From DASTFY01 sp963813375 (GTDB lineage: Bacteria; Actinomycetota; Acidimicrobiia; Acidimicrobiales; Ilumatobacteraceae): 64,000 nt of DNA. The notes beneath the pieces are model-generated. The model made no database searches. It was given only the letters and a program-made list of their open reading frames with translations, and was not told where the DNA came from. The stretch lies in NCBI GenBank assembly GCA_963813375.1, contig CAWEYT010000005.1, positions 62,001 through 126,000 of the forward strand, read 5' to 3'. Shown here one piece after another: positions 35,391 to 44,207 of this stretch. Position numbers and translations under genes: made by a program. How positions within the stretch are numbered: position 1 is the stretch's first letter; every line of letters begins with the position of its first letter.

Positions 35391-36580
35391 GGGAACACCA
35401 CCGGGATGGAACGGGGGCCGCGGACCTGCCCACCCGCCCATGTGACCAGGCTCGGGTCCTCCAGCCGGAACTCGGGGATCCGCGCCAGCCACTCCTCCAG
35501 CGCCACCCGCATCTCCATGCGGGCCAGGTTCGAGCCCGCACAGCGGTGGATCCCCACCCCGAAGGCCACATGGCGGTTGTGCTGGCGGTCGATCACGACC
35601 TGGTCGGCGTCCTCGAAGGCCTCGGGATCGCGGTTGGCCGCGGGGAAGGACATGAGGACGCGCTCGCCGGGCTGCATCGCCACCCCGCCGATCTCCATGG
35701 GCTGCCGCACGATGCGGGCCATGGTGACGGGCGAGTAGGCGCGGAGGAGCTCCTCGACCGCGGTCGGGATCATGGCCGGATCCTCGGCCAGCCGCCGGCG
35801 GTCCTCGGACTGCTGCGCGAGGTGCCAGAGGGCGGAGCCGATCGAGGACCAGGTCGTGTCGATGCCGGCGATGATCAGCAGCTGGCAGGTGCCGAGCACG
35901 TGCGAGACCGGTACCGGCTGCCCGTCGACCTCGCTCCGGAGGAGCTCGGTGATGAGGTCGTCGCGCGGATGACGCTGGCGGTCCTCGATGATCTCGGTGA
36001 GGAAGCCGAAGAGTGCTTCTCGCGAGCGCAGGCGCATGGGGATGTCCGTCTGCCCCAGCTCGAGCAGGCCGCGCACCCATTCGGTGAAGTCGTCCGCCCG
36101 GTCGGACGGGATGCCCATGAGCTCGGCGATGACGCGCGACGGGATCTGCTGCGCGTACTCGACGGCCGCGTCCGCGCGACCCCGATCCACGAAGCGGTCG
36201 ATGAGCGACCGGCAGAGCGCGCGGGTGCCGGCCTCGTGCTTCTCGACCGCGCGCGGCGCGAACGCCGGCAGGAGGAGCCGGCGGGACCATCCGTGCTCGG
36301 GCGGATCGGAGTCGATCGGCGGCGCGTGCACGTGCTCGGTGCCGGGGACGACCACCCGGGGGACGACGGTGATCTCGACGGACGAGAAGTGCTCGACGTC
36401 GTGGGCGATGGCGTGGACGTCGCGGTAGCGCGTCGGGAGCCACGATCCGCCCCATCGCTCGGTGTGGGCGATCGGGCAGCCCCGCAGCTCGTCCCAGCGA
36501 GGCGCCGGATCGGCGATGTAGCCGGCATCGAAGATGTCGTAGTCGGACCGCCAATCCTGGACGGGTTCGGTCGTGGTCAT
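35387..36580 (-). CDS. Cytochrome P450
   Basis: A 397-residue soluble bacterial P450. The oxygen-binding I-helix is A-G-I-D-T-T (about residue 240). The K-helix E-x-x-R is in V-E-E-L-L-R. The heme-thiolate loop is F-G-V-G-I-H-R-C-A-G-S-N-L-A-R with Cys about 346. Partner ferredoxin genes are not next to it. The start A-H-D-V-E-H-F-S-S region and R-R-L-L-L-P-A-F are normal. It is upstream of, and coupled to, the EstB-like hydrolase. The TetR gene on the same strand 66 bases upstream is a candidate regulator. Confidence 0.95.
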   Translation of the reverse strand: MTTTEPVQDWRSDYDIFDAGYIADPAPRWDELRGCPIAHTERWGGSWLPTRYRDVHAIAHDVEHFSSVEITVVPRVVVPGTEHVHAPPIDSDPPEHGWSRRLLLPAFAPRAVEKHEAGTRALCRSLIDRFVDRGRADAAVEYAQQIPSRVIAELMGIPSDRADDFTEWVRGLLELGQTDIPMRLRSREALFGFLTEIIEDRQRHPRDDLITELLRSEVDGQPVPVSHVLGTCQLLIIAGIDTTWSSIGSALWHLAQQSEDRRRLAEDPAMIPTAVEELLRAYSPVTMARIVRQPMEIGGVAMQPGERVLMSFPAANRDPEAFEDADQVVIDRQHNRHVAFGVGIHRCAGSNLARMEMRVALEEWLARIPEFRLEDPSLVTWAGGQVRGPRSIPVVFP

Positions 36581-36646
36581 CGCAGCTCCCCAGGCCCACG
36601 GCGGGTGGCGCCGCACCCGAGGGGAGCGTAGTGCGAGAGCGCGACG

Positions 36647-37246
36647 TCAGGCCGGGGCCGTCGGCACCCGCCGCACGCCACGCAGGCCGGCCCACGCCAG
36701 GTCCGCGACCTGGCGGGCCAGCAGGTTGGCATCGAACTCGTTGCCGAGCGCCACGAGCTGCCGGCTGGCCCCCTCGGCCAGACCGACGAGCGCGTGGGCG
36801 AGCGTGCGGCGGTGGGAGGCGTCGATGTCCGCGGCGATGAGCGGTTCGATGGCCTCGGCGATGGCCTCCTCGACGTGCCTGACCGCCTCCGCGAACTCCT
36901 CGTCGCGCCGCGCGCCGCTCCCGAACAGCAGCAGGAAGGCTGCGTGGTCGTCGGCCACCCACTGGAAGTACGCGGTGATGCCGGCCTCGGTCTGCGCCTT
37001 GCCGTCGAGCGCGCCGGCAGTGGCCTTGGCGATGGCGTCCAGGAGCTGGCGGCCGACCTCGTCGAGCAGCGCGAGGTAGAGCTCGCGCTTGGAGGCGAAG
37101 TGCTGGTACAGGACGGGTTTGGTCACCCCGGCCGCCTCGGCGACGTCGTTCATCGACGTCCCGTGGAAGCCCTGGCGCGCGAACACCTCGAGCCCGATGA
37201 CCAGGAGTTGCTCTCGGCGGGCGGAGGCGGGCAGTCGGGTCGACAT
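36647..37246 (-). CDS. TetR-family regulator
   Basis: A 199-residue repressor. The N-terminal HTH (residues about 10-56) reads L-E-V-F-A-R-Q-G-F-H-G-T-S-M-N-D-V-A-E-A-A-G-V-T-K-P-V-L-Y-Q-H-F in order, with the all-helical ligand domain after it. ATG 37246 directly abuts an inverted repeat GGTTACC-N4-GGTAACC. It is followed on the same strand by P450 and hydrolase genes, which it may also control. Confidence 0.95.
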   Translation of the reverse strand: MSTRLPASARREQLLVIGLEVFARQGFHGTSMNDVAEAAGVTKPVLYQHFASKRELYLALLDEVGRQLLDAIAKATAGALDGKAQTEAGITAYFQWVADDHAAFLLLFGSGARRDEEFAEAVRHVEEAIAEAIEPLIAADIDASHRRTLAHALVGLAEGASRQLVALGNEFDANLLARQVADLAWAGLRGVRRVPTAPA

Positions 37247-37264
37247 GGTTACCAGATGGTAACC
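37247..37264. promoter_or_regulatory. Inverted-repeat operator at the TetR start
   Basis: GGTTACC-AGAT-GGTAACC, a perfect 7-bp inverted repeat with a 4-base centre. It is immediately upstream of the TetR ATG (minus strand). On that strand TACCAT inside the repeat can serve as a -10 box, so the mRNA would start within a few bases of the ATG. A dimer bound here would block transcription, predicting autorepression. TTACC/GGTAA half-sites are common for TetR proteins. Confidence 0.75.
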
Positions 37265-37273
37265 GAGGCACGG

Positions 37274-37558
37274 CTACAGCCCGCGGGCGCGATCCTCCTT
37301 CTCCGCCGCCTTGACCGCGTAGCCGAGGACGATCGAGGGGGCGAGGAGCAGCGAGCCGACCACGAGCGCGCCGACGATGGCCGCCACGAGCGGCCCGGTG
37401 AACCCCACGACGAAGGCGGCGATGAACAGCGCCACGGCCAGACCGAACAGCAGGTAGCCGACACGGTTGGCCAGCAGCGACCAGTGGGCGATCTGCGCCC
37501 GCCGGGCCCGGACGGGATCGTCCGGTGGGACGGGCGGTCGGCGGCTCACGGGGTCCAT
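37274..37558 (-). CDS. Small membrane protein of unknown function
   Basis: A 94-residue protein with a charged N-terminus (R-R-P-P-V-P-P-D-D-P-V-R-A-R-R-A), two membrane helices (about 32-52 and 55-80) and a charged tail. ATG 37558 lies inside the end of the glycosyltransferase gene (13-base overlap), so the two are translated from one transcript. It ends 9 bases before the TetR operator. I do not recognise the family. Confidence 0.7.
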   Translation of the reverse strand: MDPVSRRPPVPPDDPVRARRAQIAHWSLLANRVGYLLFGLAVALFIAAFVVGFTGPLVAAIVGALVVGSLLLAPSIVLGYAVKAAEKEDRARGL

Positions 37559-38601
37559 CCTGCCCGCGCCAGCAGGTCGGCGAGGGTGTCGCGCAGGCGA
37601 TCGAGCGAGAACCAGCGGCGTACGACCGATCGGTTGTGGGCGAGGTCGTCCTCCATGGCCGCAGGGTCGGCCAGGGCGCGGCGCAACGGCTCGGGGTCGT
37701 CCGAGGGCAGCCAGCGGAAGCCGAGCGCGCGGAGCTCGGCCGCCACCGGGTAGTCCCCGACCACGACCGGGCGGCCGAAGACCGCGGCTTCCAGCGGGGG
37801 GATGCCAAAGCCTTCCCAGGTCGACGGGTAGAGCACCGCGTCGGCGGCGGCGTACACGTCGGCGCGGCCGGCATGGTCGAACGGAGCTCGCCGGACGGGG
37901 ACGGTCGCCTGGTCGAGCAGGTGTTGGAGCGTCGGTCCGTAGCCCTCCTCCGCCGGGCCGGGCAGCCAGTAGGTGCCGCCGACGGCGGCCGTGAGCGCGA
38001 GGGCGGTGGGGACGTCCTTGCGTTCGATGGCCCGCACCGGGTGGAGGAGCAGGGGGCGCGCCGGATCGGCGTCGAGCCGCGCCCGGACGCCCGCACCGTC
38101 CCCGGGTGGCGTGTCCACGTCGATGGCGTTGTAGACGACGTCGGCCCGCAGGCCGCGCTCGGCCAGCTCGGCTGCGGCCAGGTGGCTGATGGCGATGTGA
38201 CGCCAGGCCGCATCGTCGACCGGCAGTTCGGTGATGTGCGCGAAGCGGGCCCGGTGCCACGGCGGGTCGTGGTGGTGGAGGAGGGCCGGCCGCCCCCGGA
38301 GCACCTGCGCCGCCACCCGCGAGGCGGGCAGGTTCATCGGGATGGTCAGCAGGTTCTCGACGACGACCAGCGACGCTCCCTCCAGCGCCCGCTCGAGCTC
38401 GGCCGCAGGCGGCGGCACGGTGGCGTCGATGGCCAGACCGGGAACGGTGCGGTCCACCGGGCCCTCGCCGGCCACCGTCCGGGTGCGGAAGCCGAACTCC
38501 TCGAAGGCCTGCCGCCAGGTCTCGGCCACGACGGACACACCGTCCGGCCCGCCGAGGCGGAAGGAGAGGAACGCCACGGTCGCCTCCGCCATCGCCGTCA
38601 T
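37546..38601 (-). CDS. Glycosyltransferase, family 4-like
   Basis: A 351-residue GT-B protein. It has an early glycine-rich acceptor-side loop (F-R-L-G-G-P-D-G-V-S) and the donor-side G-x-x-E region Y-P-S-T-W-E-G-F-G-I-P-P-L-E-A-A-V-F-G-R-P-V-V-V. This pattern is standard for GT4 retaining enzymes using nucleotide sugars. The acceptor is unknown. There are two possible starts, ATG 38601 and ATG 38592. It is divergent from the enoyl-CoA hydratase gene. Confidence 0.85.
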   Translation of the reverse strand: MTAMAEATVAFLSFRLGGPDGVSVVAETWRQAFEEFGFRTRTVAGEGPVDRTVPGLAIDATVPPPAAELERALEGASLVVVENLLTIPMNLPASRVAAQVLRGRPALLHHHDPPWHRARFAHITELPVDDAAWRHIAISHLAAAELAERGLRADVVYNAIDVDTPPGDGAGVRARLDADPARPLLLHPVRAIERKDVPTALALTAAVGGTYWLPGPAEEGYGPTLQHLLDQATVPVRRAPFDHAGRADVYAAADAVLYPSTWEGFGIPPLEAAVFGRPVVVGDYPVAAELRALGFRWLPSDDPEPLRRALADPAAMEDDLAHNRSVVRRWFSLDRLRDTLADLLARAGWTP

Positions 38602-38668
38602 CCTGGCACGGCTCCCGGACACGGCCTCAGGGCCCGCTCCGCGGACACGCCGCCTACAGTCCGCGCCG

Positions 38669-39478
38669 ATGCCGACCGACGAGCCCACCGCCTACGACAC
38701 CCTCCGCTACGAGGTCACGGGCGCGGTGGCCACGCTCACGATCGACAACCCGTCCAAGCGCAACGCCCTCACGATGGGCACCTTCGCCGAGCTGCGCGAC
38801 GCGCTGTCGCGCGCCAAGGCCGACCCGGCAGTCCGCGTCGTCGTGCTGACGGGCGCCGGCGAGGAGGCCTTCTCGGCGGGGGCGGACCTGTCCGGGATGG
38901 TCGGCAGCGCCGGCCACCTCGAGCTGCACGACGCGCGCGGCGAGCTGGGCCGCTTCATCGGGGACATCTGGTCGCTCGGGAAGCCGACGATCGCCAAGGT
39001 GCGGGGCTGGTGCCTGGCCGGGGGCTTCGGGGTGGCGCTGTCGTGCGACATCGTCGTGGCCGCCGACGACGCGGTCTTCGGCACGCCGGAGATCAACGTC
39101 GGGATCTGGCCGATGATGATCACGGTGCCGCTGCTGCGGGCCATGCCGCCCAAGAAGGCGCTGGAGCTGATGATGACGGGTCGGCGGGTCTCGGCGGCCG
39201 AGGGTGAGCGGCTGGGCTTCGTCAGCCGCGTCGTCGGTGCCGGCGAGCTCGACGCGGCAGTCGACGAGTTGGCGGCCACGCTGGCCGAGAAGGCGCCGGC
39301 GGCGATGCGCCTCGGACGCGACGCGTTCTACGACGTGCTCGATCTCGACGTGGCGCACTCGCTGCGCCTGCTGCAGGCAGGGCTCACCATCGTCACCGGC
39401 ACCGAGGACGCCGCCGAGGGCATGGCCGCCTTCCGGGACAAGCGATCGCCGGAGTGGAAAGGGCGGTGGAGCCGCTGA
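38669..39478 (+). CDS. Enoyl-CoA hydratase/isomerase family protein
   Basis: A 269-residue crotonase-fold enzyme. It shows N-P-S-K-R-N-A-L, the first oxyanion segment G-A-G-E-E-A-F-S-A-G-A-D-L, and the second G-W-C-L-A-G-G-F-G-V-A-L-S-C-D. In the usual catalytic position G-T-P-E-I-N-V-G-I-W carries a Glu. It may hydrate enoyl-CoA in beta-oxidation. Other crotonase reactions are possible. It stands alone, convergent with corA, with a terminator-like palindrome between. Confidence 0.9.
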   Translation: MPTDEPTAYDTLRYEVTGAVATLTIDNPSKRNALTMGTFAELRDALSRAKADPAVRVVVLTGAGEEAFSAGADLSGMVGSAGHLELHDARGELGRFIGDIWSLGKPTIAKVRGWCLAGGFGVALSCDIVVAADDAVFGTPEINVGIWPMMITVPLLRAMPPKKALELMMTGRRVSAAEGERLGFVSRVVGAGELDAAVDELAATLAEKAPAAMRLGRDAFYDVLDLDVAHSLRLLQAGLTIVTGTEDAAEGMAAFRDKRSPEWKGRWSR

Positions 39479-39479
39479 G

Positions 39480-39494
39480 CGCGGAGGCTCCGCG
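39480..39494. terminator. Bidirectional stem-loop between convergent genes
   Basis: CGCGGAGGCTCCGCG is a perfect palindrome with a 6-bp stem and 3-base loop. It lies in the 21-base gap between the enoyl-CoA hydratase stop and the corA stop. No T-tract follows on either side, so intrinsic termination is uncertain. Confidence 0.4.
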
Positions 39495-39499
39495 GAGGG

Positions 39500-40489
39500 T
39501 TACAGCCAGTCCGCCTGCTTGAAGCGACGGTAGAGGAGGAAGCAGACCGCCAACATGAACAGCAGGATCGCCGGGTAGCCCAAGGGGTGTCGGAGCTCGG
39601 GCATGTGGTCGAAGTTCATGCCGTAGATGCCGGCGATCATCGTCGGCACTGCCGCGATGGCCACCCACGCCGTGATCTTGCGCATGTCCTCGTTCTGGCG
39701 GATGGACACCTGCGTCTGGTTGGCCTCCAGCACCGTGGACAGCAGGTTGTAGAGGTTGCGGGCCCTCTCCACGGAACGGACGAGGGCGTCGCTGACGTCC
39801 CGGAAGAACGGGGCGATGACCGGCGACACCCAGCGGTCGCAGCTGCTGGCCAGCCGGTACAGCGGCGCGGTCAAGGGCTCGATGGCCGACAGCAGGTCGA
39901 GCACCTGGCGGATGAGCTCGTAGATCTGGCGGGTGGGCTGCTCCCGGGAGTCGCTGAAGACGTCCCTCTCCAGCTCGCGCTCGCGCTGCTCCAGGGTGTC
40001 GAGGACGGGCTCGTAGTCGTTGACCACCCGGTCGGCGATGGCGTGCAGGACCGAGCTCGGGCCGAGCTTGAGGAGGTCGGGCCGGCGTTCGGCCTCCTCC
40101 CGGACGCCGGACAGCGGGCTCGCCTGGCCGTGGCGGACCGACACCACGAAGTCCTCGCCGAGGAACACGGAGATCTCGCCGAGGTTCAGCTCGCTGCGGG
40201 GCCGGTAGTAGCGGGCGGTGCGCAGCACCATGAAGAGCGTGTCGTCGTAGATCTCGAGCTTGGGCCGGACGTGGTCGCCCAGGGCGTCCTCCACGGCCAG
40301 CTCGTGGAGATCGAACATCTTCTGCGCGGTCGTGATCTCGTTCGGGTCCGGCATGTGCAGGCCGAGCCACACGAAGGCTTCCTCCGGGAGGTCGTCCCGT
40401 TCGTGCCAGCGCCAGGCGTCGTCGAGCGTGAGCAGCCCGGGAACGCGCTGCCCATCCAGATAGGCAGCACCGTCGACGATCACACCCAT
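39500..40489 (-). CDS. corA: CorA-type magnesium/cobalt transporter
   Basis: A 329-residue CorA protein. A cytoplasmic alpha/beta N-terminal domain and long helix are followed by two C-terminal membrane helices. The selectivity motif G-M-N is at 290-292 (I-Y-G-M-N-F), with the basic C-terminal tail K-Q-A-D-W-L. It assembles as a pentamer. ATG 40489 (M-G-V-I-V-D) fits the family. It is divergent from the carboxyltransferase gene 33 bases away. Confidence 0.93.
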   Translation of the reverse strand: MGVIVDGAAYLDGQRVPGLLTLDDAWRWHERDDLPEEAFVWLGLHMPDPNEITTAQKMFDLHELAVEDALGDHVRPKLEIYDDTLFMVLRTARYYRPRSELNLGEISVFLGEDFVVSVRHGQASPLSGVREEAERRPDLLKLGPSSVLHAIADRVVNDYEPVLDTLEQRERELERDVFSDSREQPTRQIYELIRQVLDLLSAIEPLTAPLYRLASSCDRWVSPVIAPFFRDVSDALVRSVERARNLYNLLSTVLEANQTQVSIRQNEDMRKITAWVAIAAVPTMIAGIYGMNFDHMPELRHPLGYPAILLFMLAVCFLLYRRFKQADWL

Positions 40490-40522
40490 AGTCTGACCCA
40501 GCCGCTGTGGTAGACGCGCTGC

Positions 40523-42104
40523 ATGACGCAGCAGCCGGACCTGTACGACTGGTCGCCGCTCGTGGCCGACCTCGAGGCGCGTCGCGCCGCCGCCGCTCGC
40601 CATGGGCGGGGAGAAGCAGGTCGAGCGCCAGCGGGGCATGGGCAAGCTGCCGGTGCGCGAACGTCTGGACCTGCTGCTCGACCCGGGCAGCTTCGTCGAG
40701 TTCGGGATGCTGGCCGACTCGATGGATCCTGCGCTGCAGGCGGACCGGGGCTACCTCGCCGCCGACGGGATGGTGGCGGGCGTCGGCGCCATCGACGGCC
40801 GCCGCGTCGCGGTCTGCGCCTACGACTTCACCGTCCTGGCCGGATCGATGGGCGCGATCGGCGAGTCGAAGACCGCCCGCCTGCGGGAGCTGGCGCTGCG
40901 CCAGCGCATCCCGGTGGTGTGGCTGCTCGACTCCGCCGGCGCGCGCATCCAGTCGTCGTCGGGCTCGACCTTCGCGGCCGCCGGCGCGCTGTTCCGCGAG
41001 CAGGTCACGCTGAGCGGCGTGGTGCCGCAGGTGGCGGCCATGCTCGGGCACTGCGCGGCCGGCACGGCCTACATCCCGGCGCTGGCCGACTTCATCCCGA
41101 TGGTGAAGGGCACCTCGTCCATGGCTCTCGGGGGCCGGCACCTCGTCCGGGCGGCCACCGGCGAGGAGGTCACCGAGGAGGAGATGGGCGGCTCGGAGGT
41201 CCACACCAAGGTCTCCGGCGTCGCCGACCTGGAGGTGGGATCGGACGAGGAGTGCCTCGCCGTCGTGCGGCAGTACCTGTCCTTCTTCCCGTCCCACAAC
41301 CAGGAGCCGCCGCCGGTGCGGTCGACGTCGGACCCCGTCGACCGTCGGGTCGAGGAGCTGTACACGCTGGTGCCGACCGCGCCCCGGCGGGCCTACGACA
41401 TGACGAAGGTGGTGCCGCTGCTCTGCGACGACGGTGAGTTCCTGCCCATCAAGCCCGGCTTCGCCCGCAACCTCGTCACCGGGCTCGGCCGTGTGGGCGG
41501 GATGCCCGTCGGCTTCGTGGCGTCGAACCCCATGGTGCTCGGCGGCGCGCTGGACGTGAACTCGGCCGACAAGGCGGCCCGCTTCGTGTGGCTGTGCGAC
41601 GCGTTCGGGATCCCGCTCGTCTTCCTGCACGACGTTCCGGGCTTCATCGTCGGCTCGGCGGTGGAGAAGCAGGGCATCATCCGCCACGGCGCCAAGATGC
41701 TGTTCGCGGTGTCGGAGGCCACCGTGCCCAAGGTGTCGGTGGTGCTGCGCAAGAGCTACGGCGCCGGCTACTTCGTCATGAACGGCACCGCCTACGAGGC
41801 CGACTACGTCGCCATCTGGCCGACGGCGGAGATCGCGGTGATGGGGCCGGACGGCATGGTCGAGATCACGCAGCGCAAGGTGCTCGACCAGTACGAGGAT
41901 CCGAAGGAGCGCGGTGAGGCGAAGATCCGCCTGGCCGAGGAGTTCCGCAAGAACATCGACCCCTACATCGCGGCCGGGCACGCGGCCGTGGACGCCGTCA
42001 TCGACCCGGCCGACACCCGCCACGCCATCTGGCAGGGACTGCAGGTCTCACGCACCAAGCACATCGACCGCCCCTGGCGCAAGCACGGCGTCCTCCCCGT
42101 CTGA
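40523..42104 (+). CDS. Acyl-CoA carboxylase carboxyltransferase (beta) subunit, +1 frameshift near the 5' end
   Basis: Transfers carboxyl from biotin to an acyl-CoA (propionyl-, acetyl- or methylcrotonyl-CoA class). After T-Q-Q-P-D-L-Y-D-W-S-P-L and L-E-A-R-R-A-A-A-A-R an extra C near 40600 shifts the frame. The remainder starts M-G-G-E-K-Q-V-E-R-Q-R-G-M-G-K-L. Visible blocks are D-S-A-G-A-R-I-Q, G-H-C-A-A-G-T-A-Y-I-P-A, and G-A-G-Y-F-V-M-N-G. About 526 residues after correction, the family length. No biotin carboxylase is in the window. A 71-aa biotinyl protein lies 2.2 kb downstream and may be its carrier. Confidence 0.9.
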
Positions 42105-42150
42105 CCCCGCCGGCCCTCCGACCCGCTGCCTGACCCCTGTCCGACCGCCA

Positions 42151-42232
42151 CCGCGGTCACTTTCGACGCACAAATCGCGGGAGGTGACCGCGCCGCGGTC
42201 ACTCGGCGCGATTTGTGCGGGAGATGTGACCG
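42151..42232. repeat. Two-unit palindromic repeat with nested inverted cores
   Basis: Two adjacent hairpin units share the stem CGGTCAC/GTGACCG (unit 1 arms 42152-42160 and 42184-42192; unit 2 arms 42196-42202 and 42226-42232). Their loops contain the same 12-mer in opposite orientation: GCACAAATCGCG at 42168-42179 and CGCGATTTGTGC at 42207-42218, each followed by GGAG. The inner arms also form GTGACCGCG-C-CGCGGTCAC. It sits in the 157-base gap between the carboxyltransferase and aminotransferase genes and resembles a REP/BIME-like intergenic element. It could also act as a terminator. Confidence 0.6.
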
Positions 42233-42261
42233 GTGCGGTCGACTCGGGCGAGACTGGGGGG

Positions 42262-43443
42262 ATGGGTGAGCCGTACCTGACCTCGAAGCTGCAGGGCTTC
42301 GGCACCACCATCTTCGCCGAGATGTCGGCGCTGGCCGTGGCCACCGGTGCCATCAACCTGGGCCAAGGGTTCCCCGACACGGACGGGCCGGACGAGGTGC
42401 GCCAGGCCGCGCTCGACGCCATCGCCGCTGGCCGGGGCAACCAGTACCCGCCCGGGCCGGGCATCCCGGAGCTGCGCCAGGCCGTCGCCGCGCACCAGCG
42501 GCGCTTCTACGGCCTCGCGGTCGACCCCGACTCCCAGGTCCTCGTGACGTGCGGTGCGACGGAGGCCATCGCCGCCGCGCTCTTCGCTCTGCTGGACACC
42601 GGCGACGAGGCCATCGCCTTCGAGCCCTACTACGACAGCTACGCCGCCTGCATCTCCATGGCCGGCGCCACCCGTCGCCCCGTCACCCTGCGCGCCCCCG
42701 ACTTCGCGCTCGACGTCGACGAGCTGCGGGCGGCGGTCACGCCCCGCACCCGGCTCATCCTCCTCAACACGCCCCACAACCCGACCGGCAAGGTCTTCGA
42801 CCGGGCCGAGCTCGATGCCATCGCCGCGGTGGCCCAGGAGCACGATCTCCTCGTCGTGGCCGACGAGGTCTACGAGCACCTGACGTTCGACGGCATCGAG
42901 CACGTCCCCATCGCCACCCTGCCCGGCATGTGGGAACGGACGGTGACCATCGGCTCGGCCGGCAAGTCGTTCAGCTTCACGGGCTGGAAGGTCGGATGGG
43001 CCACCGGTCCTGCGCCGCTCGTCAGCGCGGTGCGCACCGCCAAGCAGTTCCTCACCTACGTGGCGAGCGGCCCGTTCCAGTACGCGGCAGCGGTCGGGCT
43101 CGGCCTGCCCGACACCTACTTCTCCGAGTTCAGCTCGGACCTCCAACGCAAGCGGGACTGCCTCTCGGACGGTCTCGAGCGGGTCGGCTTGGCGGTGTTC
43201 CGACCGCAGGGCACGTACTTCGTGTCCGTTGACATCCGGTCGATCGGCGAGACCGACGGCATGGCCTTCTGCCGAGCGCTGCCCGAGCGGTGCGGTGTGG
43301 TGGCCGTGCCCAACGTTGTCTTCTACGACGACACCGACGCCGGCCGCCCGCTCGTGCGCTTCGCGTTCTGCAAGCGCATGGCGGTGCTGGAGGAAGCGGT
43401 CGACCGTCTGAGCGGCCTGCAAGTCGAAGGGAGAGAACCATGA
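42262..43443 (+). CDS. PLP-dependent aminotransferase (class I/II, methionine/glutamine-type)
   Basis: A 393-residue fold-type I aminotransferase. It shows I-N-L-G-Q-G-F-P-D, N-Q-Y-P-P-G-P-G, N-T-P-H-N-P-T-G-K (aspartate/Asn pocket) and the PLP lysine in S-A-G-K-S-F-S-F-T-G-W-K (K235). The residues and length match YbdL/glutamine-transaminase-K-like enzymes. It overlaps the omega-amidase gene by 4 bases (ATGA). That pairing is known from methionine salvage and the glutamine transaminase-omega-amidase route, where the keto acid of glutamine is hydrolysed to pull transamination forward. Confidence 0.9.
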   Translation: MGEPYLTSKLQGFGTTIFAEMSALAVATGAINLGQGFPDTDGPDEVRQAALDAIAAGRGNQYPPGPGIPELRQAVAAHQRRFYGLAVDPDSQVLVTCGATEAIAAALFALLDTGDEAIAFEPYYDSYAACISMAGATRRPVTLRAPDFALDVDELRAAVTPRTRLILLNTPHNPTGKVFDRAELDAIAAVAQEHDLLVVADEVYEHLTFDGIEHVPIATLPGMWERTVTIGSAGKSFSFTGWKVGWATGPAPLVSAVRTAKQFLTYVASGPFQYAAAVGLGLPDTYFSEFSSDLQRKRDCLSDGLERVGLAVFRPQGTYFVSVDIRSIGETDGMAFCRALPERCGVVAVPNVVFYDDTDAGRPLVRFAFCKRMAVLEEAVDRLSGLQVEGREP

Positions 43444-44207
43444 GGATCGCAGCCATCCAGCACGACATCGTCTGGGAGGACGGCGCGGCAACCCGTCGCC
43501 ACCTGGAGCCGATGGTCGCGGGAGCGGTGGCCTCGGGCGCCGACCTTGTCGTCGTGGCGGAGATGTTCGCCACCGGCTTCTCGTTGGAGGCCGATCGCAT
43601 CGCCGAGGAGGAGGGCGGTCCGACCTCGACGTGGATGCTGGAGCAGGCCGCCACCCACGGCGTGTGGCTGTACGGCTCGGTGGCCGAGCGCCCGCGGGCG
43701 GGCCGGCCCCGCAACGTCGGGATCCTCGCCGGTCCGGACGGCACGGCCCACCGCTACGCCAAGCTGCACCCGTTCACGTTCGCCGGCGAGCACGAGGCAT
43801 ATGACCCGGGCACGGCGACGCTGACGGTGGACGTGGCGGGCATCCGCATCAGCCCGTTCGTCTGCTACGACCTGCGCTTCGCCGACGACTGGTGGCCGCT
43901 GGCACCGACCACCGACCTGTACCTGTGCTGCGCCAACTGGCCGGAGGCGCGGCGGAACCACTGGATGGCGCTGCTGCAGGCGCGGGCCATCGAGAACCAG
44001 GCGTACGTGGTCGGTGTCAACCGCGTCGGCGAGGGCGGCGGGCTCACGTACGCGGGCGACAGCCGCATCTTCGACCCGCTGGGGGAGATGCTGGCCGGCG
44101 CCGCCCGGATCGAGACCGTGCTGCTGGCCGACATCGACGCCGCCGAGGTGGCGAAGGTGCGCGAGCGCTTCCGGTTCCTGCAGGACCGTCGCACCGGCGC
44201 TCCCTGA
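43440..44207 (+). CDS. Carbon-nitrogen hydrolase, probable omega-amidase
   Basis: A 255-residue nitrilase-superfamily amidase with the full catalytic triad: Glu41 (V-V-A-E-M-F), Lys108 (Y-A-K-L-H-P-F-T-F) and Cys142 (F-V-C-Y-D-L-R-F). The F-T-F-A-G-E-H loop and C-Y-D-L-R-F resemble omega-amidase/YafV-type enzymes acting on alpha-ketoglutaramate. It is translated from the aminotransferase mRNA (4-base overlap). The stop lies inside a short duplicated sequence. Confidence 0.88.
   Translation: MRIAAIQHDIVWEDGAATRRHLEPMVAGAVASGADLVVVAEMFATGFSLEADRIAEEEGGPTSTWMLEQAATHGVWLYGSVAERPRAGRPRNVGILAGPDGTAHRYAKLHPFTFAGEHEAYDPGTATLTVDVAGIRISPFVCYDLRFADDWWPLAPTTDLYLCCANWPEARRNHWMALLQARAIENQAYVVGVNRVGEGGGLTYAGDSRIFDPLGEMLAGAARIETVLLADIDAAEVAKVRERFRFLQDRRTGAP

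Noticed and set aside
34203..38213. Apparent 1336-codon fusion of serine hydrolase with upstream sequence
   Set aside because: The P450 and TetR genes occupy the same strand in other frames and have clear motifs. The hydrolase starts at ATG 35390.
42105..42261. Riboswitch upstream of the aminotransferase
   Set aside because: The region folds as paired palindromic units and shows no SAM or other conserved riboswitch core.
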